From JAYXXU01 sp049301135 (GTDB lineage Bacteria > Pseudomonadota > Gammaproteobacteria > Pseudomonadales > Moraxellaceae), in contig JBAQKP010000220.1 in NCBI GenBank assembly GCA_049301135.1, positions 1 to 9,396 on the forward strand: DNA of 9,396 nt. The letters run 5' to 3'. Under the pieces are notes generated by a model that saw nothing but the letters and a program-made list of their open reading frames with translations, did no database searches and was not told the origin of the DNA. Shown here in pieces: positions 1 to 6,544 of the stretch; position 1 is the stretch's first letter; every line of letters starts with the position of its first letter. The position numbers were made by a program, and so were the translations under genes.

Positions 1-1
1 G

Positions 2-268
2 TCCAATCCAATGCGCCGTGAGATTTTGCTGTGGTTAAAAACCCCAGAGCAGTATTTTCCGACCCAAGAATTGCCACATAGCCTTGGCGTGTGTGCCGGT
101 CAGATTGATCAGCGTGCTGGCTTGTCGCAATCGACGATTTCGAATCATCTGGCGATTTTGCAAAAAGCCGAGCTGATCACCTGTCGTAAAGTCGGTCAGT
201 GGTGTTTTTTTCAGCGAAATGAAGCCACGATTGCGGCATTTGTGGCGCAGTTGCAACTCGATTTATAA
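2..268 (+). CDS. ArsR-family transcriptional regulator (5' end outside window)
   Basis: A winged helix-turn-helix DNA-binding protein whose start lies before the window. The frame is open from base 2 and reads S-N-P-M-R-R-E-I-L, the usual 'L(S/A)(N/D)P.RREIL' opening of ArsR proteins after their first helix, so the ATG at base 11 is probably internal. The recognition helix region follows: A-G-L-S-Q-S-T-I-S-N-H-L-A-I-L, then the wing around K-A-E-L-I-T-C-R-K-V-G-Q-W. The classical metal site ELCVCD is absent. Three single cysteines are present (in GVCAG, ITCRK and QWCFF), so sensing of an electrophile or redox signal through cysteine is possible but is only inference. It precedes the ene-reductase gene on the same strand by 61 nt, which suggests it controls that gene. 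I saw no convincing operator dyad in the gap. The fold is clear; the ligand is unknown. Confidence 0.85.
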   Translation, partial: SNPMRREILLWLKTPEQYFPTQELPHSLGVCAGQIDQRAGLSQSTISNHLAILQKAELITCRKVGQWCFFQRNEATIAAFVAQLQLDL

Positions 269-319
269 GATTTTTTCTGTGGTTTGATCATGTCCATGCA
301 AAGCCAAATTTTGCGTGCT

Positions 320-325
320 AGGAGG
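320..325 (+). promoter_or_regulatory. Shine-Dalgarno AGGAGG that fixes the ene-reductase start
   Basis: A full AGGAGG lies 4 nt before the ATG at 330. A GTG at 315 is in frame, but it precedes this site and would place it inside the coding region. The protein homology also begins at the ATG, with M-S-N-L-F. The start is therefore taken as 330. Confidence 0.8.
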
Positions 326-329
326 TTGC

Positions 330-1379
330 ATGTCTAATTTATTTACACCACTACAAGTCGGCGCACTCACACTGCCGAACCGGATCATCATGGCGCCGTT
401 GACCCGTTGCCGTGCCAGCGAAGGCCGCGTGCCGAATGCGCTGATGGCCGAATACTATACGCAGCGTGCCAGCGCGGGGTTGATCATCAGCGAGGCGACC
501 TCGGTCACCCCGATGGGTGTGGGTTATCCGAATACACCGGGTATTTGGTCAGATGCACAAGTCGAGGGCTGGAAGCCGATTACCGACGCCGTGCATCAAG
601 CCGGTGGCCGCATCGTGTTGCAACTGTGGCACGTCGGACGGATTTCTGATCCGATTTATCTGGATGGTGCGCAGCCGGTCGCGCCGAGTGCGATTCAGCC
701 TGCTGGGCATGTCAGCTTGGTACGCCCCGAAAAACCCTACGACACGCCACGCGCGCTAGAAACCGCTGAAATTGCCGACATCGTCGCTGCCTATCGCTTG
801 GGCGCCGAAAACGCCAAAAAAGCCGGTTTTGATGGGGTAGAAGTGCATGGGGCAAATGGCTATTTGCTCGATCAATTTTTGCAAACCTCGACCAATCAGC
901 GCACCGATCAATACGGTGGTAGCTTAGAAAATCGCGCGCGTCTGCTGCTTGAAGTGACTGATGCCTGTATCGCGGTCTGGGGTGCAGATCGAGTCGGTGT
1001 GCATTTGGCGCCACGTCGTGATGCGCATGACATGGGCGATGCCAACCCAGCCGAAACTTTTGGCTATGTGGCTGAGCAATTGGGTCAGCGTCAGATCGCG
1101 TTTATTTGTACCCGTGAACATCAAGCCGATGACAGCTTGGCAGGCTTGATCAAAGCCAAATTCGGTGGCGTGTATATCGCCAATGAGAAGTTTGAGCAGG
1201 CACAAGCTGAAGCTGCGATTGCGTCAGGTTATGCCGATGCGGTGGCGTTTGGGGTGAAATTTATTGCCAATCCAGACTTGCCAGCGCGATTTGCCCAACA
1301 TGCTGCGCTGAATACACCGAATCCCAAAACCTTCTACGGCAGCGGTCCAGAGGGTTATACCGATTATCCAGCGTTGTAA
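330..1379 (+). CDS. xenB: XenB-like alkene reductase (old yellow enzyme family, FMN-dependent)
   Basis: A 349-residue cytoplasmic FMN enzyme of the NADH:flavin oxidoreductase/old yellow enzyme family. It uses NAD(P)H to reduce activated C=C bonds (enals, enones, maleimides), and related xenobiotic reductases attack nitrate esters and nitroaromatics. It is a single TIM barrel of full family length. Visible motifs are M-A-P-L-T-R-C-R-A at 21-29 with the flavin-tuning Thr25, and H-G-A-N-G-Y-L at 173-179. The latter holds the substrate-binding pair His173/Asn176 and the proton donor Tyr178. Further motifs are Q-Y-G-G-S-L-E-N-R at 194-202 and the C-terminal F-I-A-N-P-D-L and G-Y-T-D-Y-P. The whole sequence recalls Pseudomonas XenB more closely than E. 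coli NemA. The upstream ArsR gene is the probable regulator. The physiological substrate cannot be read from sequence; detoxification of electrophiles is likely. Family assignment is very secure, the symbol less so. Confidence 0.93.
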   Translation: MSNLFTPLQVGALTLPNRIIMAPLTRCRASEGRVPNALMAEYYTQRASAGLIISEATSVTPMGVGYPNTPGIWSDAQVEGWKPITDAVHQAGGRIVLQLWHVGRISDPIYLDGAQPVAPSAIQPAGHVSLVRPEKPYDTPRALETAEIADIVAAYRLGAENAKKAGFDGVEVHGANGYLLDQFLQTSTNQRTDQYGGSLENRARLLLEVTDACIAVWGADRVGVHLAPRRDAHDMGDANPAETFGYVAEQLGQRQIAFICTREHQADDSLAGLIKAKFGGVYIANEKFEQAQAEAAIASGYADAVAFGVKFIANPDLPARFAQHAALNTPNPKTFYGSGPEGYTDYPAL

Positions 1380-1403
1380 GCGTCAGGTTTAGTTCGTCAA
1401 AAG

Positions 1404-1423
1404 CACCGTCAGCACTGGCGGTG
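1404..1423. repeat. Inverted repeat (strong hairpin) between xenB and waaA
   Basis: CACCGTCAG, a 2-nt CA turn, then CTGGCGGTG pair over nine positions with one T-G wobble. It starts 24 nt after the xenB stop and is followed by TGATTTGC rather than a T-run, so it is not a standard intrinsic terminator. It could stop or protect the xenB transcript. It could also act as an operator, because it overlaps the expected -35 area of the TACAAT box at 1432. Confidence 0.5.
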
Positions 1424-1431
1424 TGATTTGC

Positions 1432-1437
1432 TACAAT
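1432..1437 (+). promoter_or_regulatory. Possible -10 box (TACAAT) for the waaA-rsmE transcript
   Basis: TACAAT matches the sigma70 -10 consensus at 5 of 6 positions and lies 43 nt before the waaA start. The hexamer at -35 distance (TCAGCA, 17-bp spacer) is poor and lies within the hairpin at 1404-1423. This is a weak call. A promoter here is reasonable because waaA has no other upstream signal and starts 100 nt after xenB ends. Confidence 0.3.
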
Positions 1438-1479
1438 ACTCAGGATGATCGAGCTGATTCGGTCGCCTGAGCCAGTCAC

Positions 1480-2760
1480 ATGCCCCCATTTTGGTACAAC
1501 CTTCTGCTGATCCTGATTCTGCCGCTGTATCGGCTGCGGGTCTGGCAACGCTCGCGCCATCAGCCGGATTATCAGGCCGAAGTCAGTCAGCGTTTTGGTG
1601 ATTTTGCGCCCGCCCGCCAGACCGGTGTGGTCTGGATTCATGCGGTATCGGTTGGCGAAACCAATGCCGCCCAACCGATCATTCAGCATCTGCTCGATCA
1701 GGGTTATCCGGTGCTGGTCACCAACACCACGCGCACTGGACAAGCACGGGTACGGCAACTGTTTGCTGATCGGGTCGAATCGGTATTTTTGCCGGTCGAT
1801 ACGGTGGGTTTGATGACACGGTTTTTTGCGCAATATCAGCCGCGTGTGATTGGCCTGATCGAAACTGAGCTGTGGCCAAACCTGATTCAACTTGCCGCTC
1901 AGCGCAATATTCCAACCATCTTGCTCAACGCCAGATTGTCTGAAAAATCCGCCAAGGGCTATGCCAAATTTGCCAGTCTGACCCGTCCGATGCTGCAACA
2001 ACTGAGTTGTATCGCGGCGCAAGATGTAGCAACGGCAGAGCGCTTTATCGCGTTGGGTGCGAATGCTCATAAAGTGCTGGTGACGGGTAGTTTAAAATTC
2101 GACTTGCAACCGCCTGAGCCAGCGTTACAGCAGGCTGAACTGTTGCGTACAACATGGCAGCTTGCTGGACGAAAAATTATCGTGGCGGCGAGTACCCACG
2201 AGCCAGAAGAAAACCAAGTTCTGAATATTTTTAAAGCACTGCATCAGCGTTACCCCGACACCTGCCTGATTATTGTGCCGCGCCATCCTGAGCGATTTGA
2301 CCGCGTGGCGGATTTGATCGTAGAAAAGGGCTGGACACTGGCACGGCGTTCGGCCGGCCAAGCGATTACGCCGGATACGGCGGTGTATTTGGCCGATAGT
2401 ATGGGCGAGTTATGGATCTGGTATGCGTTAGCCGATATGGCGTTTGTTGGTGGGTCACTGGCTGCAAACGGTGGCCATAATCCGTTAGAGCCTGCGCGGT
2501 TGGCCGTCCCGATTGTGATGGGGTCGCAGACCTTTAATTTTGCGCAGATTGTGCAAAGTCTGGTCGATGCCGGTGGCTTGGTGCAGGTCGCTGATGTCAG
2601 TGGCGTATATGCCACGTTTGCGGCATGGTGCGAGCAGCCTGAACAGGCCAAGCAGATCGGGCAAAACGGCTTACAGATGCTAAACGCCAATCAAGGCGCG
2701 TTGGCGCGGCAGTTGGAACTGTTGGATGGTTTGCTTGGTCAATATGAACCGGAGTTTTAA
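1480..2760 (+). CDS. waaA: 3-deoxy-D-manno-octulosonic acid (Kdo) transferase WaaA/KdtA
   Basis: Transfers Kdo from CMP-Kdo to the lipid A precursor at the inner face of the cytoplasmic membrane, the first committed step of LPS inner-core assembly. The protein is 426 residues, against about 425 for the E. coli enzyme, with two Rossmann-like (GT-B) halves. Residues 4-18 form a hydrophobic membrane-anchoring helix. The motif H-A-V-S-V-G-E at 54-60 contains the catalytic base Glu60. I-E-T-E-L-W-P-N-L at 127-135, L-N-A-R-L-S at 149-154, V-T-G-S-L-K-F-D at 201-208, S-T-H-E at 238-241, R-H-P-E-R-F at 268-273, D-S-M-G-E-L at 306-311 and G-G-S-L-A-A-N-G-G-H-N-P-L-E at 324-337 are the family's CMP-Kdo-binding and fold signatures. 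The Shine-Dalgarno is weak (TGAG about 9 nt upstream), but homology begins at this ATG. The rsmE-type gene follows after 3 nt, indicating one operon. One or two Kdo units may be added; the sequence does not decide this. Confidence 0.96.
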   Translation: MPPFWYNLLLILILPLYRLRVWQRSRHQPDYQAEVSQRFGDFAPARQTGVVWIHAVSVGETNAAQPIIQHLLDQGYPVLVTNTTRTGQARVRQLFADRVESVFLPVDTVGLMTRFFAQYQPRVIGLIETELWPNLIQLAAQRNIPTILLNARLSEKSAKGYAKFASLTRPMLQQLSCIAAQDVATAERFIALGANAHKVLVTGSLKFDLQPPEPALQQAELLRTTWQLAGRKIIVAASTHEPEENQVLNIFKALHQRYPDTCLIIVPRHPERFDRVADLIVEKGWTLARRSAGQAITPDTAVYLADSMGELWIWYALADMAFVGGSLAANGGHNPLEPARLAVPIVMGSQTFNFAQIVQSLVDAGGLVQVADVSGVYATFAAWCEQPEQAKQIGQNGLQMLNANQGALARQLELLDGLLGQYEPEF

Positions 2761-2763
2761 TTC

Positions 2764-3468
2764 TTGAATTTATTATTGATTAACGAAGATCGCCTGACCG
2801 ATGACACCGCAACGCTGACCGACCCGCGCCAACTCAAACATATCCAACAGCATCTCAAATTAACTGTCGGTGATTCGATTAAAATCGGCGTGCGCGATGG
2901 CTTCAAAGGCACAGCAACTGTTGCCAGCCTTTGCGACACAGCATTGATTTTAGAAAATGTTCTACTGACTGAGCCACCACCACCCAAGCTACCCCTGACC
3001 TTGATCATCGCACTGCCACGCCCCAAAGTGCTGCGCCGCTTGATCATGGACGCGGTGACGTTGGGTGCGGAGCGGATTATTTTGCTGCACAGCTATCGGG
3101 TCGAAAAAAGCTATTGGCAAAGCCCTTTTTTACAGCAAATCGATGATTATATTCAGCTCGGCTTGGAGCAAGCCGGTGATACGGTGTGGCCGCAGGTTGC
3201 CTTAAAACAGCGTTTTAAGCCATTTGTCGAGGATGAACTGCCAGCCTTGTGTCAGGATAAAATTGCTTTGGTCGCGCACCCCTACGCCGCGCAAGTCTGT
3301 CCGGCGCAGATCGAGCAGCCGTGCGTGTTGGTGATTGGCTGTGAAGGCGGGTTTATTCCGTATGAAATCGAGCTGTTGCAAAAAAATGGCTGTCAGCCGG
3401 TCAGTCTGGGCGCGCGGATTTTACGCACCGAAACCGCCGTCGCGCACCTGATCGGTCGTTTGTTTTAA
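2764..3468 (+). CDS. RsmE-family RNA methyltransferase (16S rRNA m3U1498 type, divergent)
   Basis: A 234-residue SPOUT-class (trefoil-knot) methyltransferase. Classical RsmE uses S-adenosylmethionine to make m3U1498 in 16S rRNA. The start is TTG at 2764, 3 nt after the waaA stop, with GGAG at 2750-2753 inside the end of waaA. Translation from TTG gives M-N-L-L-L-I, and no ATG in frame gives a complete N-terminal PUA-like domain. The knot motifs are present as I-G-C-E-G-G-F (191-197) and L-G-A-R-I-L-R-T-E-T-A (215-225). Two features differ from E. coli RsmE. The usual IGPEGG is IGCEGG (Pro to Cys193), and the usual 'EQ(C/S)GR...P' is E-Q-A-G-D-T-V-W-P (135-143), losing the arginine. The segment R-V-E-K-S-Y-W-Q-S-P (112-121) also seems characteristic of a subgroup. 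Family membership is secure; whether the target is U1498 is uncertain, so the symbol rsmE is withheld. Confidence 0.87.
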   Translation: MNLLLINEDRLTDDTATLTDPRQLKHIQQHLKLTVGDSIKIGVRDGFKGTATVASLCDTALILENVLLTEPPPPKLPLTLIIALPRPKVLRRLIMDAVTLGAERIILLHSYRVEKSYWQSPFLQQIDDYIQLGLEQAGDTVWPQVALKQRFKPFVEDELPALCQDKIALVAHPYAAQVCPAQIEQPCVLVIGCEGGFIPYEIELLQKNGCQPVSLGARILRTETAVAHLIGRLF

Positions 3469-3478
3469 CCTTTCTATA

Positions 3479-3507
3479 TTGAGACTCATTTTCACATGCG
3501 GTATTGT
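3479..3507 (+). promoter_or_regulatory. Sigma70-like promoter of the iron-transporter genes
   Basis: TTGAGA at 3479-3484 (5 of 6 matches to TTGACA), a 17-bp spacer, then TATTGT at 3502-3507 (4 of 6 matches to TATAAT). Transcription would start near 3514. That is downstream of the ATG at 3496 and upstream of the ATG at 3547, so it supports the later start for the binding protein. It overlaps the putative Fur box at 3480-3494. Confidence 0.55.
3480..3494. promoter_or_regulatory. Putative Fur box (7-1-7)
   Basis: TGAGACTCATTTTCA matches 11 of the 14 defined positions of the 7-1-7 Fur consensus TGATAAT-N-ATTATCA. It overlaps the -35 hexamer and spacer of the promoter, where bound Fe-Fur would block RNA polymerase. 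The gene downstream is an iron(III)-binding protein, which makes iron repression the natural reading. This is sequence match plus inference, with no binding evidence. Confidence 0.6.
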
Positions 3508-3546
3508 CGCATTCTCTTTGGTGCGACTGAATCGGATTTTACCGGC

Positions 3547-4608
3547 ATGAATCAGATCTTCAAAATGACTGTGGTGACCAGTGCTGTATTGGCGCTTTTG
3601 GCGGGCTGCTCCAAACCAGCCGATGAGCAAACGCAGCCCGACATGGCCAGCACGGCGGCTACCAGCCCTGCTGCAAAAACCATCGTGGTCTACTCCAGCC
3701 GCAATGAGCAGTTGATTCAGCCGCTACTCAGTCAGTTTACGCAAGAAACCGGTATCAAAGTCAATCTGATCACCGACAAAGAAGGCCCGCTGATGGCGCG
3801 TCTAAAAGCCGAAGGTCAAAACTCACCGGCGGATCTGTTGCTGACGGTCGATGCAGGCAATCTGTGGCAGGCCAGTCAAGAAGGCTTGTTGCAAGAAGTC
3901 GGCTCTTCGATCCTGACCCAAAACATTCCTGCCAATCTGCGCGATCCGGCCAATCAATGGTTTGGGCTGTCGGTGCGGGCGCGCACGCTGGTACATAATC
4001 CCGATCTGGTCAAAGCCAGCGAGCTGTCCACGTATGAAGATTTGGCCGATCCAAAATGGAAAGGCAAGCTGTGCCTGCGCAGCTCTAAGAAAGTCTATAA
4101 CCAGTCGTTGGTAGCGATGCTGATCGACCATCACGGCGAAGCCAAAACTGAACAGATCGTCAAAGGCTGGGTCGCCAATCTGGCAACCGATGTGTTTGCG
4201 GATGATACCAAGTTGATCGAAGCGATTGCGGCGGGGCAGTGTGGTGTTGGCATCGCCAATACGTATTACTACGGTCGCTTGGAAGAAAAAAATCCGGCGA
4301 TTAAAGCCAAGATTTTTTGGGCAAACCAAGCCACCACAGGCGTACATATTAATGTCTCTGGGGCGGGTCTGACCCGTTATGCGCCGAATCCTGCTGAAGC
4401 TGCACAGTTGATCGAGTGGCTGTCTTCCGACCAAGCGCAAAACGCTTATAGCAACGAGGACAAAGAATATCCGGTGCTGGCGAGTGTGGCGGTGTCGCCG
4501 CAACTCAAGGCGTGGGGTGACTTTAAACAAGACCCGATCAACGTCGCCAAGTACGGCGAGCTTCAAACCGCAGCGGTCAAGCTGATGGATCGGGCAGGCT
4601 ATAAATAG
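3547..4608 (+). CDS. Iron(III) ABC transporter substrate-binding lipoprotein (FbpA/FutA-like)
   Basis: Periplasmic iron(III)-binding component of an ABC importer, 353 residues, of the extracellular solute-binding type used by FbpA, FutA and AfuA. Residues 1-21 form a lipoprotein signal peptide: K7, a hydrophobic stretch, then the lipobox L-A-G-C with lipidated Cys21. Ser22 follows, so outer-membrane or periplasm-facing anchoring is possible. A T/A/P-rich linker runs to about residue 44. The mature domain opens with I-V-V-Y-S-S-R (46-52). The ligand-binding area includes K-K-V-Y-N-Q-S (181-187) and a triple tyrosine N-T-Y-Y-Y-G-R (238-244), the position of the iron-coordinating tyrosines in this family. 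The start at 3547 is preferred over ATG 3496 because the promoter lies in between and the lipobox fits a normal-length signal. Its Shine-Dalgarno is poor. The permease gene follows beyond a terminator. The exact iron form bound is not decidable. Confidence 0.9.
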   Translation: MNQIFKMTVVTSAVLALLAGCSKPADEQTQPDMASTAATSPAAKTIVVYSSRNEQLIQPLLSQFTQETGIKVNLITDKEGPLMARLKAEGQNSPADLLLTVDAGNLWQASQEGLLQEVGSSILTQNIPANLRDPANQWFGLSVRARTLVHNPDLVKASELSTYEDLADPKWKGKLCLRSSKKVYNQSLVAMLIDHHGEAKTEQIVKGWVANLATDVFADDTKLIEAIAAGQCGVGIANTYYYGRLEEKNPAIKAKIFWANQATTGVHINVSGAGLTRYAPNPAEAAQLIEWLSSDQAQNAYSNEDKEYPVLASVAVSPQLKAWGDFKQDPINVAKYGELQTAAVKLMDRAGYK

Positions 4609-4633
4609 TCCTTGATTGGTTGCGGTTCGGTTT

Positions 4634-4662
4634 AAAAAGGGCGAATAATACTCGCCCTTTTT
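4634..4662 (+). terminator. Intrinsic terminator/attenuator between binding protein and permease
   Basis: AAAAAGGGCGA, a 7-nt loop ATAATAC, then TCGCCCTTTTT form a perfect 11-bp stem with a GC-rich core and trailing T-run, 25 nt after the stop. The permease start follows 31 nt later with no evident promoter in between. Partial read-through therefore probably supplies the permease at a lower level than the binding protein. Confidence 0.88.
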
Positions 4663-4693
4663 GTATTTACGCTTGTTGAGGACGCATCGCCTT

Positions 4694-6325
4694 TTGAAAC
4701 CATCTCATCACACGCAAACTCATTTCACCGAGCGTTTATGGCAAAGCGTGCCGCTGCTATTGCTGTTTTTGGTCGCAAGTCTCGTGCTGATTCCGCTGGC
4801 AGTGGTGCTGTCGTCGTTTGTGCAGTCTGAGCCGGAGGTGTGGGCGCATTTGCGTCAGTATGTGCTGCCGAGTGTGCTGTGGAATACCAGCGGTTTACTG
4901 CTAGGCGTGGGGCTGGGCGTGTTATTGCTGGGTGTGCCGTTGGCGTGGCTGACTGCGGTGTATGAGTTTCCGCTACGGCGTTGGCTTACGTGGGGCTTGA
5001 TGTTGCCGCTGGCGATACCGGCCTATGTGTTTGCATTTATTGCGGTCGGGATGCTGGAGTACACCAGTCCGCTGCAAACGTGGCTGCGCGGGGTTGGTTT
5101 TGCGCAAGGTTTGCCATCGGTGCGCAACCTGACCGGCGCGAGTGTGATTTTATCGTTTGCGTTTTATCCGTATGTGTATCTGCTGGCGCGCAGTGCGTTT
5201 TTAAGTCAAGGCCAACGGCTGATGGAAGCCGGACAAATGCTCGGACGCACCCCGTTGCAAGCATTTGGCTCGATTGCGTTGCCGATGGCGCGGCCTTGGA
5301 TTGTCGGTGGCTTGTTGTTGGCGTTGATGGAAACGTTGGCGGATTTTGGCGCGGTGTCGGTGTTTAATGTCGATACCTTGACCACCACGATTTATAAATC
5401 TTGGTTTGCCTTATTTAACCTGAACGCGGCGGCACAGTTGGCGGGATTGCTGGCGATTGGTGTGCTGGGGCTGTTGTGGTTGGAGCAGCGCGCCCGTGCG
5501 GGGCGGCAGTATAGTGTTGGGATTAGTCGGGTACAGCGCAAGCGGCTGACCGGTTGGCAGGCGTGGGCGGCGACTGGTGGTTGTTTGCTGGTGTTTACCT
5601 TGGCATTTGTGATTCCGTTTGCGCAGTTGCTATGGTGGTCGGCTTCGGTGTGGCAGGTGGATCTGAATGCGCGCTACTGGGGGTTTGCCAGTCGCTCGCT
5701 GTTGATTGCGGCCAGTGCGGCGCTGTTGGTGACGTTGTTTGGGCTGCTGCTGGCGGGGGTGCGGCGGCAGTATCCGAACCGTTCGGTTGGGCTGCTGATT
5801 ACCGCCTCGACGGTCGGTTATGCCATCCCCGGCGCGGTGCTGGCGGTTGGGGTGTTTATTCCGTTGGCATGGCTAGATGGTCAGATCGTCAGTCTGTTGC
5901 GGGGTTGGGGTTTTGAGGGTCGGCAGTTTTTGGTGGGTTCGGTTTGGGTGATGTTGCTGGCCTTGGCGATTCGGTTTTTGGCGGTGGCGTTTCAACCGAT
6001 TGACAGTCAGATGCAGCGGATTCGGCGTAGTCAGGAGGAAGCGGCGCGTTTGCTCGGTGCATCACAGGGCGAAGTGGTGCGGCGGGTGCATTTGCCATTA
6101 CTCAAAACTGGCTTGTTGACCGCGCTGTTGATTGGGTTTGTTGAGGTGATGAAAGAAATGCCTATCACTTTGATGACACGCAGTTATGGGTGGGATACGC
6201 TGGCGGTGCGGGTGTTTGAGATGACTAGCGAAGGGATGTGGGAGCGGGCGGCGTTGCCGAGTTTGTTGATTGTGTTGGTCGGGTTGTTGCCAGTGGTGCT
6301 GTTGATTCGGCAGACGGAAAAATGA
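4694..6325 (+). CDS. Iron(III) ABC transporter permease, two fused domains (FbpB/AfuB-like)
   Basis: Inner-membrane permease of 543 residues in which two homologous halves are fused, giving about 12 membrane helices, as in FbpB/AfuB. The first half begins with a long hydrophobic helix (residues about 18-42). Each half carries an EAA loop that docks the ATPase. The first reads M-E-A-G-Q-M-L-G-R-T followed by I-A-L-P-M-A-R-P. The second reads E-E-A-A-R-L-L-G-A-S followed by V-H-L-P-L-L-K-T. The start is uncertain. TTG at 4694 is chosen because GAGGA at 4678-4682 lies 11 nt upstream. The frame is also open from TTG 4661, but that codon sits in the terminator T-run. No ATG is available before the first helix. 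Expression probably depends on read-through from the upstream binding-protein gene. No nucleotide-binding subunit follows, so an ATPase from elsewhere is needed. The strong G/T bias of the coding strand comes from Leu/Val/Gly codons. Confidence 0.9.
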   Translation: MKPSHHTQTHFTERLWQSVPLLLLFLVASLVLIPLAVVLSSFVQSEPEVWAHLRQYVLPSVLWNTSGLLLGVGLGVLLLGVPLAWLTAVYEFPLRRWLTWGLMLPLAIPAYVFAFIAVGMLEYTSPLQTWLRGVGFAQGLPSVRNLTGASVILSFAFYPYVYLLARSAFLSQGQRLMEAGQMLGRTPLQAFGSIALPMARPWIVGGLLLALMETLADFGAVSVFNVDTLTTTIYKSWFALFNLNAAAQLAGLLAIGVLGLLWLEQRARAGRQYSVGISRVQRKRLTGWQAWAATGGCLLVFTLAFVIPFAQLLWWSASVWQVDLNARYWGFASRSLLIAASAALLVTLFGLLLAGVRRQYPNRSVGLLITASTVGYAIPGAVLAVGVFIPLAWLDGQIVSLLRGWGFEGRQFLVGSVWVMLLALAIRFLAVAFQPIDSQMQRIRRSQEEAARLLGASQGEVVRRVHLPLLKTGLLTALLIGFVEVMKEMPITLMTRSYGWDTLAVRVFEMTSEGMWERAALPSLLIVLVGLLPVVLLIRQTEK

Positions 6326-6383
6326 GATTTAAAAATTAAACCAAGGTGTGATCAGCCATGACGGAATATCGCAATTACTACTA

Positions 6384-6388
6384 CCCCC
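6384..6388 (+). other. Five-C run, probable frameshift site
   Basis: The run CCCCC within CTACCCCCGAAC is where the reading frame from ATG 6358 must lose one base to continue into the long downstream frame. Four Cs would make a continuous gene. Confidence 0.55.
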
Positions 6389-6544
6389 GAACATCGCATA
6401 CAACTGCGTGGCAATCTATACCCGTTAGAAAAGCTACCTGACCGCGATGATTATTGGTTAGACGTATCGTTTAGCCGTTTTGGTGGGTTTTCCATCGATA
6501 ATCAGAATGATGCGCAGCCTTTAGCGCCATCATTCTGTATTGGT

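Noticed and set aside
1002..1004. Histidine (V-G-V-H-L-A-P, residue 225) where many old yellow enzymes have an FMN-contacting arginine
   Set aside because: As I recall, XenB-type enzymes themselves carry VGVHLAP, so this is a subgroup trait rather than a defect.
1261..2070. A 269-codon open frame on the minus strand across the end of xenB and start of waaA
   Set aside because: It is antisense to two clearly conserved genes, has no family resemblance and crosses their intergenic gap; it is a shadow frame.
3496..3546. Earlier ATG for the iron-binding protein
   Set aside because: It would lie before the predicted transcription start, add 17 residues before the lipoprotein signal and has no better ribosome binding site.
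5554..5916. A 120-codon plus-strand frame inside the permease gene
   Set aside because: It lies wholly in another frame of the permease; its Gly/Ala/Trp-rich sequence comes from the G-rich coding strand, not from a protein family.
4694..6325. Unusual G/T-rich strand bias suggesting foreign DNA
   Set aside because: The bias is explained by Leu (TTG, CTG), Val (GTG) and Gly codons of a membrane protein and is not evidence of transfer.
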